From contig BLLU01000153.1 in NCBI GenBank assembly GCA_011959105.1, forward strand, positions 1 to 64,000: a stretch of DNA of 64,000 bases. Reading direction: 5' to 3'. Shown piece by piece: positions 19,357 to 27,437 of the stretch. The notes under the pieces were generated by a model that was not told where the DNA came from, did not search any database, and worked only from the letters and a program-made list of their open reading frames with translations. The DNA comes from Lachnospiraceae bacterium (GTDB taxonomy: Bacteria > Bacillota > Clostridia > Lachnospirales > Lachnospiraceae). The stretch's first letter is position 1; each line of letters starts with the position of its first letter. A program made the position numbers and the translations under genes.

Positions 19357-20733
19357 ATGAAACGTAAGAAACCGGAATTGCTGATCCCGGCCTCCAGTCT
19401 GGAGGTGCTGCGGACGGCGGTGATTTTTGGCGCGGACGCGGTATATATCGGGGGTGAGGCATTCAGCCTGCGGGCCAAAGCCAGGAATTTTACCATGGAG
19501 GAGATGGCAGAGGGGATTGCCTTTGCCCATGCCCGGGGCGTCAGGGTCTATGTGACTGCCAATATCCTGGCCCACAACGGGGACCTGGAGGGGGCGGAAC
19601 AGTATTTTTCGGAATTGAGAGATATGTCTCCCCAGCGGGCGGATGCCCTGATCATATCGGATCCGGGACTGTTCGCCATAGCCAGGAAGGTGTGGCCGGA
19701 GGTGGAGATCCATATTTCCACCCAGGCCAACAATACCAATTATGAGACTTTTTTGTTCTGGTGGCAGTTGGGAGCCAGAAGGGTGGTGAGCGCCCGGGAA
19801 CTGTCCCTGGCGGAGATCGGGGAGATCCGGCGGCGCATCCCGGAGGAGATGGAGATCGAAAGTTTTGTCCATGGGGCCATGTGCGTGTCCTATTCCGGGC
19901 GCTGTCTGCTGAGCAATTACTTTACCCGCAGGGACGCCAACAAGGGAGCCTGTACCCATCCCTGCCGCTGGAAATTCGCGGTGATGGAAGAGACCCGGCC
20001 GGGAGAATATCTGCCGGTATATGAGAATGAGCGGGGGACATTTATCTTCAATTCCGGAGATCTGTGCATGATTGACCATATTCCTCAGCTGGTGGAGGCG
20101 GGAATAGACAGTTTTAAAGTTGAGGGGCGCATGAAAACGGCCCTGTATGTGGCGGCGGTGGCCAGGACTTACCGCAGGGCCATAGACGACTATTTTGAGA
20201 GCGGGGAAAAATACCTGCGCAACAGGGATTGGTACCGGGCGGAGATCGCTAAATGCACTTACCGAAAATTCAACACGGGCTTTTATTTCGGAAAGCCGGA
20301 TGAAAATGCCCAGATTTATGACAATAGTACATATGTGAACGAATATACATATCTGGGATCTATACAGCAGGTAAGGACCGGGCAAATTCCCCGGACGCCG
20401 ATCCGGGAGCAGAGGGGTGATATGGATCCGGCCCTGCAGGACGCCGCAGGAGGGCAACAGGCAGATTTACAGGACGCCGCCGGGGAGCACCGGGCAGTGC
20501 TGGCCCTTGTGGAGCAGCGCAATAAGTTCTGCGTGGGGGATCGGATCGAGATTATGAAGCCGGACGGCGCCAATCTGGAGGTTACAGTGGAGGCCATGTA
20601 TAACGGAGATCTGCAGCCCGTGGAAAGCTGTCCCCACGCCAGGGAGAAGATCTGGCTGCGCCTGTCCCGGACCCCGGAGCCCTACGACCTGCTGCGGGTG
20701 CAGAACTGCGGGGAGGAGGGAAGGCGGCCATGA
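19357..20733 (+). CDS. U32 family protein, tRNA hydroxylation TrhP-like
   Basis: A U32 peptidase-family protein of 458 aa. Members next to trmR act as prephenate-dependent tRNA hydroxylation proteins (TrhP/YrrO) that make ho5U34, an Fe-S enzyme group despite the old peptidase name. It has ELLIPASSLEVLRTAVIFGADAVYIGG, the U32 signature region ESFVHGAMCVSYSGRCLLSNY with conserved cysteines, GACTHPCRWKF, and DSFKVEGRMKT. An Ala/Gln-rich insertion with a repeated LQDAAG element (around 20430-20490) separates the core from the C-terminal beta domain. It precedes no second U32 gene, so this single copy seems to serve the function. Confidence 0.85.
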   Translation: MKRKKPELLIPASSLEVLRTAVIFGADAVYIGGEAFSLRAKARNFTMEEMAEGIAFAHARGVRVYVTANILAHNGDLEGAEQYFSELRDMSPQRADALIISDPGLFAIARKVWPEVEIHISTQANNTNYETFLFWWQLGARRVVSARELSLAEIGEIRRRIPEEMEIESFVHGAMCVSYSGRCLLSNYFTRRDANKGACTHPCRWKFAVMEETRPGEYLPVYENERGTFIFNSGDLCMIDHIPQLVEAGIDSFKVEGRMKTALYVAAVARTYRRAIDDYFESGEKYLRNRDWYRAEIAKCTYRKFNTGFYFGKPDENAQIYDNSTYVNEYTYLGSIQQVRTGQIPRTPIREQRGDMDPALQDAAGGQQADLQDAAGEHRAVLALVEQRNKFCVGDRIEIMKPDGANLEVTVEAMYNGDLQPVESCPHAREKIWLRLSRTPEPYDLLRVQNCGEEGRRP

Positions 20734-20775
20734 TCTGCCGCCGGTCCTGCCTTCCGTGGCCGGAAAAGTTTTTTC

Positions 20776-20804
20776 TTGCATTTTATGAAAAAAAAAGGTA
20801 TTTT
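20776..20804 (+). promoter_or_regulatory. Probable promoter of glnN
   Basis: TTGCAT (20776-20781), 17 nt rich in A, TATTTT (20799-20804), 51 nt before the glnN start. The -10 is the same as that of hrcA. Confidence 0.5.
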
Positions 20805-20854
20805 ATTTTAAGAAAAATATGCATGATACATAGTGATATAAAGGAGTAGTCTGT

Positions 20855-22978
20855 ATGAGCGAGACGATAGGTGTGGAGGAACTTTTTGCCAGTAGGGTAT
20901 TTACCCTGGGCAAGATGAAGGAGAGGCTTACCAGGCAGACATTCGCCGAGGTGAAGCGGGTGATGGAACAGGGCGGGGAACTGCCTTTGGCCACCGCCGA
21001 TGTGGTGGCCAAAGCCATGAAGGATTGGGCCGTGGAGAACGGCGCCACTCATTACACCCACTGGTTTCAGCCTTTGACCGGCATCACCGCGGAAAAGCAT
21101 GACGCGTTCGTGTCCCATCCCGACAGCGAAGGCAGAATGCTGCTGGAGTTTTCCGGCAAGGAGTTGATCAAAGGGGAGCCGGACGCTTCCTCCTTCCCTT
21201 CCGGGGGCCTGCGGGCTACTTTTGAGGCCAGGGGTTATACCGCCTGGGACATGACGTCCCCCGCATTTTTAAAGGAGGACGCCACCGGCGTGATTCTATG
21301 CATCCCTACTGCGTTCTGCTCTTATACCGGGGAGGCGCTGGATAAAAAAACACCGCTGCTGCGTTCCATGGAAGCCATCAGCCAGCAGGCCCTGCGTATT
21401 GTGCGGCTCTTTGGCAACACGGAGGCTGCCAGAGTGGTGCCCAGCGTGGGTGCGGAGCAGGAGTATTTTCTGGTGGACCGGGAGAAATATCTGCAGCGGG
21501 ACGACCTGATCTTTGCGGGACGTACCCTGTTCGGAGCCCCCGCTCCCAAGGGCCAGGAACTGGAGGATCACTATTTCGGCACGATCCGGGAGCGCATCGG
21601 CGCGTATATGAAGGATCTTAACATAGAACTCTGGAAGCTGGGAGTGACGGCCAAGACCCAGCACAATGAGGCGGCTCCGGCCCAGCATGAACTGGCGCCC
21701 ATTTATGAGACCGCCAATATCGCCGTAGATCATAACCAGCTTGTCATGGAGACCATGAAGAAAGTGGCCGGACGCCACGGCCTGACCTGCCTGCTGCACG
21801 AGAAGCCCTTTGCGGGGGTAAACGGCTCCGGCAAACATGACAACTGGTCTCTGTGCACGGACAATGGGGTAAATCTCCTGGATCCGGGCGTTACGCCCAA
21901 TGCCAATATTCAGTTTCTGCTGGTGCTGGCCTGTATCATGAAGGCGGTGGACACCCATGCGGACCTGCTGCGCCAGAGCGCGTCCGATGTGGGCAATGAC
22001 CACAGGCTGGGGGCCAATGAGGCTCCCCCCGCCATTATCTCCATGTTTTTGGGAGAACAGCTGGACGATGTGGTGAAACAGCTGGTGGAGACCGGGGAGG
22101 CGGCTCATCTGATCGAAGGGGGTAAGCTGGAAACCGGTGTATCTACTCTGCCCGACTTTGAGAAAGACGCCACAGACCGCAACAGGACTTCGCCTTTTGC
22201 CTTTACGGGCAATAAGTTTGAGTTCCGCACCGTGGGCTCCGCAGATTCCATCGCCAGCCCCAACACCACTCTCAATGCCATTGTGGCAGAGGCTTTCTGC
22301 GAGGCGGCGGATACTCTGGAGCGGGAGATGGCTGGGGGAAAGGAATTCGAACTGGCGGTGCATGACCTGATCAAAGAATATATGAGCAGACACCAGAGGA
22401 TCATCTTCAACGGAGACGGCTATTCCGAAGAATGGGTAAAAGAGGCGGCCCGGCGCGGGCTTCCCAATATCAAGTCCATGGTGGAGGCGGCGGGTACGCT
22501 GACCACGGATAAGGCCATCAGGCTGTTTGAGAAGTTTGGCATATTCACCAGGGTGGAACTGGAATCCCGGGAAGAGATTTTGTACGAGACCTATGCCAAG
22601 ACCATCAATATCGAAGCGCTGACCATGATTAATATGGCAAACAAAAAGTATATTCCTGCGGCAGTGGGGTACACCAAGACCCTGGCTGACACGGTAATTG
22701 CCGTGCGGGAGGCCGGTGCGGACGCTTCCGTTCAGTCGGAACTGCTTGGCGAGGTGAGTGTCCACCTTACGGCGGCCAGAAAGGCACTGAAAGAACTGGA
22801 GGGTGCCACTGCCCAGGCCGGGGCCATGCAGGACATCAAGTCCCAGGCGTTTTTTTACAAGGATAGGGTGAAAGAGGCCATGGAAGCCCTGCGTGCTCCC
22901 ATAGACGCGCTGGAAATGTTGGTAGACAAGAAAGTCTGGCCCGTGCCTTCCTACGGAGAATTGATTTTCGAAGTATAA
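20855..22978 (+). CDS. glnN: Glutamine synthetase type III
   Basis: Makes glutamine from glutamate, ammonia and ATP; central nitrogen assimilation. At 707 aa it is of the large GSIII class (GSI is about 450). The N-terminal region has [19 protein letters not shown]. The catalytic region shows [12 protein letters not shown], the metal/glutamate-binding [37 protein letters not shown] and the [15 protein letters not shown] arginine loop. Single gene with its own promoter; no glnR/glnK neighbour is visible. Start ATG 20855 with AAAGGAG. Confidence 0.97.
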   Translation: MSETIGVEELFASRVFTLGKMKERLTRQTFAEVKRVMEQGGELPLATADVVAKAMKDWAVENGATHYTHWFQPLTGITAEKHDAFVSHPDSEGRMLLEFSGKELIKGEPDASSFPSGGLRATFEARGYTAWDMTSPAFLKEDATGVILCIPTAFCSYTGEALDKKTPLLRSMEAISQQALRIVRLFGNTEAARVVPSVGAEQEYFLVDREKYLQRDDLIFAGRTLFGAPAPKGQELEDHYFGTIRERIGAYMKDLNIELWKLGVTAKTQHNEAAPAQHELAPIYETANIAVDHNQLVMETMKKVAGRHGLTCLLHEKPFAGVNGSGKHDNWSLCTDNGVNLLDPGVTPNANIQFLLVLACIMKAVDTHADLLRQSASDVGNDHRLGANEAPPAIISMFLGEQLDDVVKQLVETGEAAHLIEGGKLETGVSTLPDFEKDATDRNRTSPFAFTGNKFEFRTVGSADSIASPNTTLNAIVAEAFCEAADTLEREMAGGKEFELAVHDLIKEYMSRHQRIIFNGDGYSEEWVKEAARRGLPNIKSMVEAAGTLTTDKAIRLFEKFGIFTRVELESREEILYETYAKTINIEALTMINMANKKYIPAAVGYTKTLADTVIAVREAGADASVQSELLGEVSVHLTAARKALKELEGATAQAGAMQDIKSQAFFYKDRVKEAMEALRAPIDALEMLVDKKVWPVPSYGELIFEV

Positions 22979-22979
22979 A

Positions 22980-23040
22980 AGCGGATTTCTGGGAATTTTC
23001 CCCTTCTGAAGTTCATTCTTTGGAAGGGGAAGATGCCGCT
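22980..23040 (+). other. Stem-loop after glnN
   Basis: TTCCCCTTC (22998-23006) pairs with GAAGGGGAA (23023-23031), inside a weaker AGCGG/CCGCT pairing. There is no T run after it. It could stabilise the 3' end of the glnN message or act as a weak terminator. Confidence 0.45.
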
Positions 23041-23106
23041 ATAGCAAGGTAATTGGCCCGAAACAGGAAAAAGTAAGAAAAAAGAGAAAATTTTTGCATT
23101 TTCCTC

Positions 23107-23135
23107 TTGCAAAATGGAAATACTTCGTGTATAAT
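23107..23135 (+). promoter_or_regulatory. Promoter of tRNA-Gln
   Basis: TTGCAA (23107-23112), 17 nt, perfect TATAAT (23130-23135), 20 nt before the mature tRNA. Confidence 0.8.
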
Positions 23136-23155
23136 TCATCAAGTAGTAAAGAAAT

Positions 23156-23227
23156 AGCGCTATCGCCAAACGGTAAGGCAACGGACTCTGACTCCGTCAT
23201 TTCAAGGTTCGAATCCTTGTAGCGCTG
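23156..23227 (+). tRNA. tRNA-Gln (anticodon CUG)
   Basis: A 72-nt cloverleaf. The acceptor stem AGCGCTA pairs with TAGCGCT. The D arm is GCC-GGC. The anticodon stem ACGGA/TCCGT encloses loop CTCTGAC with anticodon CTG, and the T arm is CAAGG-TTCGAAT-CCTTG. The discriminator base is G. CCA is not encoded. It has its own promoter and terminator. This is the minor glutamine isoacceptor, so a UUG-anticodon gene is expected elsewhere. Confidence 0.95.
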
Positions 23228-23231
23228 CTGG

Positions 23232-23265
23232 AAAGCCTTTAGAGAGAAATCTTTGAAGGCTTTTT
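23232..23265 (+). terminator. Terminator of tRNA-Gln
   Basis: AAAGCCTT (23232-23239) pairs with AAGGCTTT (23256-23263), followed by T residues; it starts five nt after the tRNA. Confidence 0.75.
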
Positions 23266-23432
23266 CGAACAGGCAGAAAAGTGCGTCCGCTATCGGTACG
23301 GCTATAATCTGGGCCTCCATCAGGCGGCTGCAGGCTATCAGCGGGCGCTTCGCATGGTGCGCATCGGAGATTGCGTGCTTTAATTGCATTAAAAATATTT
23401 ATTCTCATTTTATAAAGCGGGAGGTAATCATT
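23266..23432 (+). other. Intergenic stretch between tRNA-Gln and an AT-rich gene
   Basis: About 170 bases. The first two thirds have normal GC and the last third turns AT-rich shortly before the next gene, which suggests a junction of acquired DNA near 23370. No repeat of the tRNA 3' end (attachment site) was found downstream. Confidence 0.4.
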
Positions 23433-24176
23433 ATGTCAAAAATAAGCGTAGATATAGAATACATAAAAGATAATCTCCGACACATAGGGTATGAGATTTC
23501 CGATTGTGTCGAAAAAGAAAACAACGGAAAGAATTGGCAGCTTAAATTTAGCAATAGTGGATCTATCGTTTCTATATACGACTCTAATAATGTGAAAAGC
23601 ACAGTTGTAAACGGGAAAGCAGACGAAGAAGAAAAAACAGCATTGAAATTTATTGTTGATTCATTAAAAGCTAAAGAACTGGTGATTGATCCTTTAAATC
23701 CTGTAATTGTGAACATAATAAGAAGTCGAAAAGAAGATTATTTTTATGACTTTAAGCGGATACCTCACGGAAATAATGAGGACATGCTTCACGATATATT
23801 ATGCTTGGCTAATAACATAGAAAACAGGGACGCTTATTTAATTCTTGGTGTAGCAGATGATTACTCGGTTGTAGGAGTTGATAAGGAATGGAAGTCAAAT
23901 AACATTTTCGATTTTATGAGAACACAGCAATTTGCTGGCGATCATATGCCAGAAATTGAAGTGAAAGACCTGTTTTACAAATACATGAGGATTGTCGTTA
24001 TTAAATGTAAAAGTTCAAAATATGTTCCATTCTATTTAACTAAAAGGTATAAGGGAATTAACCAAAATCAAATATATACTCGTTTAGGAGATACAAATAC
24101 GCCCAAAAACGAAAGTGCAAATTACAGTGAGATAGAAAGACTATGGCGTTTTCATTTTGAAAGAGAAAATGAATAG
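23433..24176 (+). CDS. AlbA_2 (Schlafen-type) domain protein, acquired
   Basis: 247-aa protein. Residues about 1-90 are a unique N-terminal region (ISVDIEYIKDNLRHIGYEISD), and residues about 100-230 match the AlbA_2 putative nucleic-acid-binding/ATPase domain: EDYFYDFKRIPHGNNEDMLHDILCLANN, RDAYLILGVADDYSVVGV and later PFYLTKRYKGINQNQIYTRLGDTNTP. Related proteins occur as transcription regulators and in defence modules. No helicase or HTH domain follows. The gene is clearly AT-richer than its surroundings and sits just after a tRNA, the classic place for horizontal acquisition. Start ATG 23433 with GGGAGGT. Confidence 0.75.
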   Translation: MSKISVDIEYIKDNLRHIGYEISDCVEKENNGKNWQLKFSNSGSIVSIYDSNNVKSTVVNGKADEEEKTALKFIVDSLKAKELVIDPLNPVIVNIIRSRKEDYFYDFKRIPHGNNEDMLHDILCLANNIENRDAYLILGVADDYSVVGVDKEWKSNNIFDFMRTQQFAGDHMPEIEVKDLFYKYMRIVVIKCKSSKYVPFYLTKRYKGINQNQIYTRLGDTNTPKNESANYSEIERLWRFHFERENE

Positions 24177-24487
24177 AATACTTTTATGCACTGCATTTCC
24201 TCGTCAAGGCTACCATCTTTGACGAGTTATTACAATAGGAAACGTGCGTGAAACCGAGAGACCTGAAACAGAGAGATTTGGAAAATTTCTCTGTTTTTTT
24301 TGAATATATGTACTTCTGAAAAATATCTTTTTCCCGAAATATAAATATCCCTCTTCCTGAAATATCTATGATTTTTCCATACTTAGTTGAAAACATAATA
24401 TTTCTGACTTAACAGGCATGAGCTTCTGGCTATTTTTAACTGGGAATATTTTTATATCAATAAACAGTGAAAAGAATCATATCCGTC
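24177..24487 (+). other. AT-rich intergenic region
   Basis: About 310 bases with a strong terminator (24268-24302) but no gene supported by codon structure or a ribosome binding site. The hairpin CTCGTCAAGGC...GACGAG near 24200-24226 is a weak extra stem. Confidence 0.5.
24268..24302 (+). terminator. Terminator, first copy of a duplicated module
   Basis: ACAGAGA (24268-24274) pairs with TCTCTGT (24288-24294), with five more inner pairs, followed by eight T. The leader GGAAACGTGCGTGAAAC (24238-24254) is repeated before the terminator at 27286. Confidence 0.85.
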
Positions 24488-24516
24488 TTGACATATGGAC
24501 TGCAAAGTGTTATCCT
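24488..24516 (+). promoter_or_regulatory. Promoter of the BlaI/BlaR-like operon
   Basis: TTGACA (24488-24493), 17 nt, TATCCT (24511-24516), with an extended -10 TGT. The operator follows at once. Confidence 0.75.
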
Positions 24517-24523
24517 TTAATTA

Positions 24524-24540
24524 GACTACAAGATGTAGTC
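24524..24540 (+). promoter_or_regulatory. BlaI/MecI-type operator
   Basis: Perfect dyad GACTACA-AGA-TGTAGTC. The TACA/TGTA half-sites are those bound by BlaI, MecI and CopY repressors. It covers the expected transcription start, eight nt after the -10 hexamer. Confidence 0.85.
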
Positions 24541-24557
24541 AAAGAGGGGAGAATATT

Positions 24558-24935
24558 ATGATACAGCAGGTTTCAGATGCGGAACTGGATTTGATGAAAA
24601 TCGTATGGGCCAACGGGGGAACGGTGCTTTACGCGCATATCATGGAGGAACTGGCAAAGACCGACCGCTCATGGCAGAAAAACACGGTTATTACATTGCT
24701 GTCCCGGCTGGTAGATAAGGGATTGTTAAGAACCCGCAAGATCGGGCGGCGCAATGAATACACCGCCATTGTATCCGAGTCCGACTATCAGGCGGCGCAG
24801 ACCCAAAATCTGATTGGTAAACTGTATGACGGGGATGTAAAAGGTCTGGTGACAACCCTGATACAGCGGGAAATGATAACCTCCCAGGACTATGAGGAAC
24901 TGAAAAGATTCTGGAACAGTGGGGAGGACAGGTAG
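24558..24935 (+). CDS. BlaI/MecI/CopY family repressor
   Basis: 125-aa winged-helix repressor. The N-terminal part VSDAELDLMKIVWANGG and the recognition helix KNTVITLLSRLVDKGLLRTRKIGRRNEY are typical of the Penicillinase_R family; the C-terminal part is a helical dimerisation segment. In this family the linked BlaR-type sensor triggers repressor cleavage. It lies 18 nt after its own operator and is followed without a gap by the sensor gene. Since the sensor lacks a beta-lactam-binding domain, the inducer need not be an antibiotic. Confidence 0.92.
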   Translation: MIQQVSDAELDLMKIVWANGGTVLYAHIMEELAKTDRSWQKNTVITLLSRLVDKGLLRTRKIGRRNEYTAIVSESDYQAAQTQNLIGKLYDGDVKGLVTTLIQREMITSQDYEELKRFWNSGEDR

Positions 24936-27251
24936 ATGAGCCGCGTTTTTTATATCTTTCTTTCCATGTCGTTCTCGGGTTCTCTGCTGTTTCTGGGGCT
25001 GCTGCTTTTAAAGCCCTGGCTGCAAAACAGGATCAGCAGGCAGTGGCAGTACTATGCCTGGCTGGTGGTCATTGCGCGTCTGCTGCTGCCGGTGACGCCG
25101 GGCATAAGTCTGGCCGGAAACCTGTTCCAGTGGGCGGGGCAGGCGGTGACGCCGTCCCCTTCCTACGCCGGGGCGGAACAGTGTCCAATACCCCATATGC
25201 TCAGGAACAGCAAACCCGGAGGAGATGAACTTATGCAGGATGGTAATATCTCCGTCAGCGTGGGGCTTCCGCAGGAGGGTAATGCTTTTGGCAGTGCAGG
25301 GCTTCCCCGGGAGAGCAATGTCTCCGGCAGTGCCACATTTCCGCAGGAAGACAATAATCCTGGGAATGCCGAACTTTTGCAGAGTGGCAAGGTCCCTGGT
25401 GCCGGCCTTCTCCCAGGGGCAGTATTACGGTTTCTATGGATGCTCTGGCTGGCCGGAGTTCTGGTGCTGTTGGTACGGAAAATCACGGCTTACCAGAGTT
25501 TTGTAAAGTATATGAAGACAGGTTGCGAGGCGGTGGAGGAGCCCGCCCTGCTGGATCTGCTGGCCTTGGAGGGGGAGCGGGCGGGAGTGAGACGTCCGAT
25601 AGAGTTGTATGGCAACAGCCAGGCTTCTTCCCCCATGCTCTTAGGCTGTTTCCGCCCCTGCATTATACTCCCGGATCCGGGATTGCCCAAGGAAGACTTT
25701 CTCTGCACCGTGAGGCATGAACTGTGTCATTACAGGAGGAAGGATCTGTTCTACAAATGGCTGGTGCAGATTACGGTGTGCCTGCACTGGTTCAATCCTC
25801 TGGTCCATATGATGGGGCAGGAAATCAGCCGGGCCTGCGAACTTTCCTGCGACGAGGCTGTGGTATGGTCATTGGATGAAAAAGGACGCCGGGCCTATGG
25901 AGATACGCTTCTCCGGGCTGTGGCTCCGAAGAAAGACGGCAAAGAATGTGCCGCCTCGGTGATGCTGGGGGAAAGCGCCGTACTATTAAAAGAAAGGTTG
26001 GATGCAATTATGAAATTCAGAAAAATGTCCCGGAGCAGTCGCTGCGCCATGCTGCTGCTCACGGCAGCGCTGGGATTGGGCTTCACAGCCACGGGTGCAT
26101 ACGCAGCAGGGGAAAACGGCTCCGGCAAGGGCGTAAACGAAAAACATGCAGAGACATTATCGGAGAATGTGCCGCCGGTTTCCGGGGAGAACAATGAGGA
26201 AGAGGTGGAGATAGAGACCATTACCTTCAAAGACACCACATACTATCTGATTTTCAATGAGGAACAGCTGCGTGCGATCGGCACGGGGACTTATGGCATG
26301 GATTTGGACTATCTGCAGCAGGGCCATATCCAACTCTCGGAGGAGGAATGGATTCCCATAGGGACACAGGACCATCCTTTTACGGGCAGTTATAATGGCA
26401 ATGGTTTTGAAATCTCCGGGCTGACAGCCTGCCTGTTTGGGGTTGCGGAGGACGCGCATCTTTACAATATCAATCTGCGGGATTATGAGATCCCAGGCCT
26501 GGAAGAAAAGACTCCGGAATGGTCCCATAGCCCCATTCTGGCCCAGGAAAAGGGAGATGTTCGCTGTTATGATAATTTTGTGTACCCCAAGGAGAAATCC
26601 GAGCAGACCAGTGCGCCGGGCGCCAGCGGGCCAGCGGCTTTGGCGGAAAGCAGTTATGCGCAGGGGGATGTAGGACAGTTTTCCAAAGTATTTTTCCAGC
26701 TTAACAGGAAAACGCAGGAAGCCTGGCTGGAAAGGTCGTTCGAAGATAGGGAAATTGCCTTTTTCTCTGTGTGCCTGTGGGATTTGTGGGAGGACTGCCC
26801 TACGGCTTTGGCTCTGGCGGAGGAAATTTATCAGGCAAAGGAAATCGCTTTTTTCTCTGTGCTGGCAGACGAGGGGCTGAGCCAGCAAACCCTTGAAAAC
26901 TGGCTGGATCAGGCGACGATGGATAAGAGGACTGATTTTCAGATGGTACTTCTGGAGGCTCTGGACAGGGACTGGGAGGCGGAGGCCCTGGAGGCAGAAC
27001 TGAAGCTGCAGCGCCTTGCGGAGTATGAAGCTGTTGGCATTGTGGGATCCGGCCATGTATATGAGTATCTTGGCCAGCCTGTCAATATTCTTTTGGATCA
27101 TCAGGCGGGCAGCCAATCCTATTTTCTGAATATGAATCCGGCCGGCACGGTAAATATCAAAATCACCCGGGGCGCTGACGGCCGGATTGAGAGTGTGGAC
27201 TATATGACCGAGGAAGAGGTAGACAGACTGTGTAATGGGTACGATGAATAG
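24936..27251 (+). CDS. BlaR1-like M56 metalloprotease sensor with novel sensor part
   Basis: A 771-aa membrane sensor whose ATG follows the stop of the repressor gene directly. Two N-terminal transmembrane helices are followed by an extracytoplasmic loop with five 12-residue Gly/Pro-rich repeats (about residues 103-161), a third helix, and the M56 zinc protease domain with HELCH at 261-265 and CELSCDEA at 301-308. A fourth helix lies near 368-390. Beyond it, the outer sensor part has no penicillin-binding STYK-type motif. Instead it shows a GLUG-like unit (FTGSYNGNGFEISGL, then LFGVAEDAHLYNINLRDY; about 484-525) and a helical C-terminal half. Target and signal are unknown; proteolytic relief of BlaI-type repression is the expected output. 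Confidence 0.88.
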   Translation: MSRVFYIFLSMSFSGSLLFLGLLLLKPWLQNRISRQWQYYAWLVVIARLLLPVTPGISLAGNLFQWAGQAVTPSPSYAGAEQCPIPHMLRNSKPGGDELMQDGNISVSVGLPQEGNAFGSAGLPRESNVSGSATFPQEDNNPGNAELLQSGKVPGAGLLPGAVLRFLWMLWLAGVLVLLVRKITAYQSFVKYMKTGCEAVEEPALLDLLALEGERAGVRRPIELYGNSQASSPMLLGCFRPCIILPDPGLPKEDFLCTVRHELCHYRRKDLFYKWLVQITVCLHWFNPLVHMMGQEISRACELSCDEAVVWSLDEKGRRAYGDTLLRAVAPKKDGKECAASVMLGESAVLLKERLDAIMKFRKMSRSSRCAMLLLTAALGLGFTATGAYAAGENGSGKGVNEKHAETLSENVPPVSGENNEEEVEIETITFKDTTYYLIFNEEQLRAIGTGTYGMDLDYLQQGHIQLSEEEWIPIGTQDHPFTGSYNGNGFEISGLTACLFGVAEDAHLYNINLRDYEIPGLEEKTPEWSHSPILAQEKGDVRCYDNFVYPKEKSEQTSAPGASGPAALAESSYAQGDVGQFSKVFFQLNRKTQEAWLERSFEDREIAFFSVCLWDLWEDCPTALALAEEIYQAKEIAFFSVLADEGLSQQTLENWLDQATMDKRTDFQMVLLEALDRDWEAEALEAELKLQRLAEYEAVGIVGSGHVYEYLGQPVNILLDHQAGSQSYFLNMNPAGTVNIKITRGADGRIESVDYMTEEEVDRLCNGYDE
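25242..25418 (+). repeat. 36-nt tandem repeats in the sensor loop
   Basis: Four units of 36 nt and a shorter fifth, each coding for a 12-residue unit of the form GNxxGSxGLPQE. They are imperfect at DNA level but stay in frame. They form the extracytoplasmic loop between membrane helices 2 and 3 of the BlaR-like sensor. Confidence 0.75.
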
Positions 27252-27285
27252 AGAAAGGGTTTTTACCGCGGGAAATGTGCGTGAA

Positions 27286-27317
27286 ACAGAGAGATCCGGG
27301 AAATCTCTCTGTTTTTT
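27286..27317 (+). terminator. Terminator, second copy of the duplicated module
   Basis: ACAGAGAGAT (27286-27295) pairs perfectly with ATCTCTCTGT (27303-27312), followed by T. The preceding GGAAATGTGCGTGAAAC (27271-27287) nearly matches the leader of the terminator at 24268. Confidence 0.9.
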
Positions 27318-27437
27318 GCGTTGCAGGCAGGGGGAAAAGTGGTTACAATAAAGAATAAAGGAAAGTAAATCGGCGGCAGATGTATTCCGGGAAAAAGTTC
27401 CGAGCGGGAGTCTGCGCGGGAGAAATGGAGAAAGGGT

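Noticed and set aside
22980..23040. Intrinsic terminator of glnN
   Set aside because: Stable hairpin but no T run, so it is listed only as a stem-loop.
23156..24302. Integrative element with att sites at tRNA-Gln
   Set aside because: No integrase and no downstream copy of the tRNA 3' end could be found; only AT-rich composition supports transfer.
24936..27251. True beta-lactamase/methicillin sensor BlaR1
   Set aside because: Protease domain fits, but the C-terminal region lacks any penicillin-binding motif and no beta-lactamase or PBP2a gene is adjacent.
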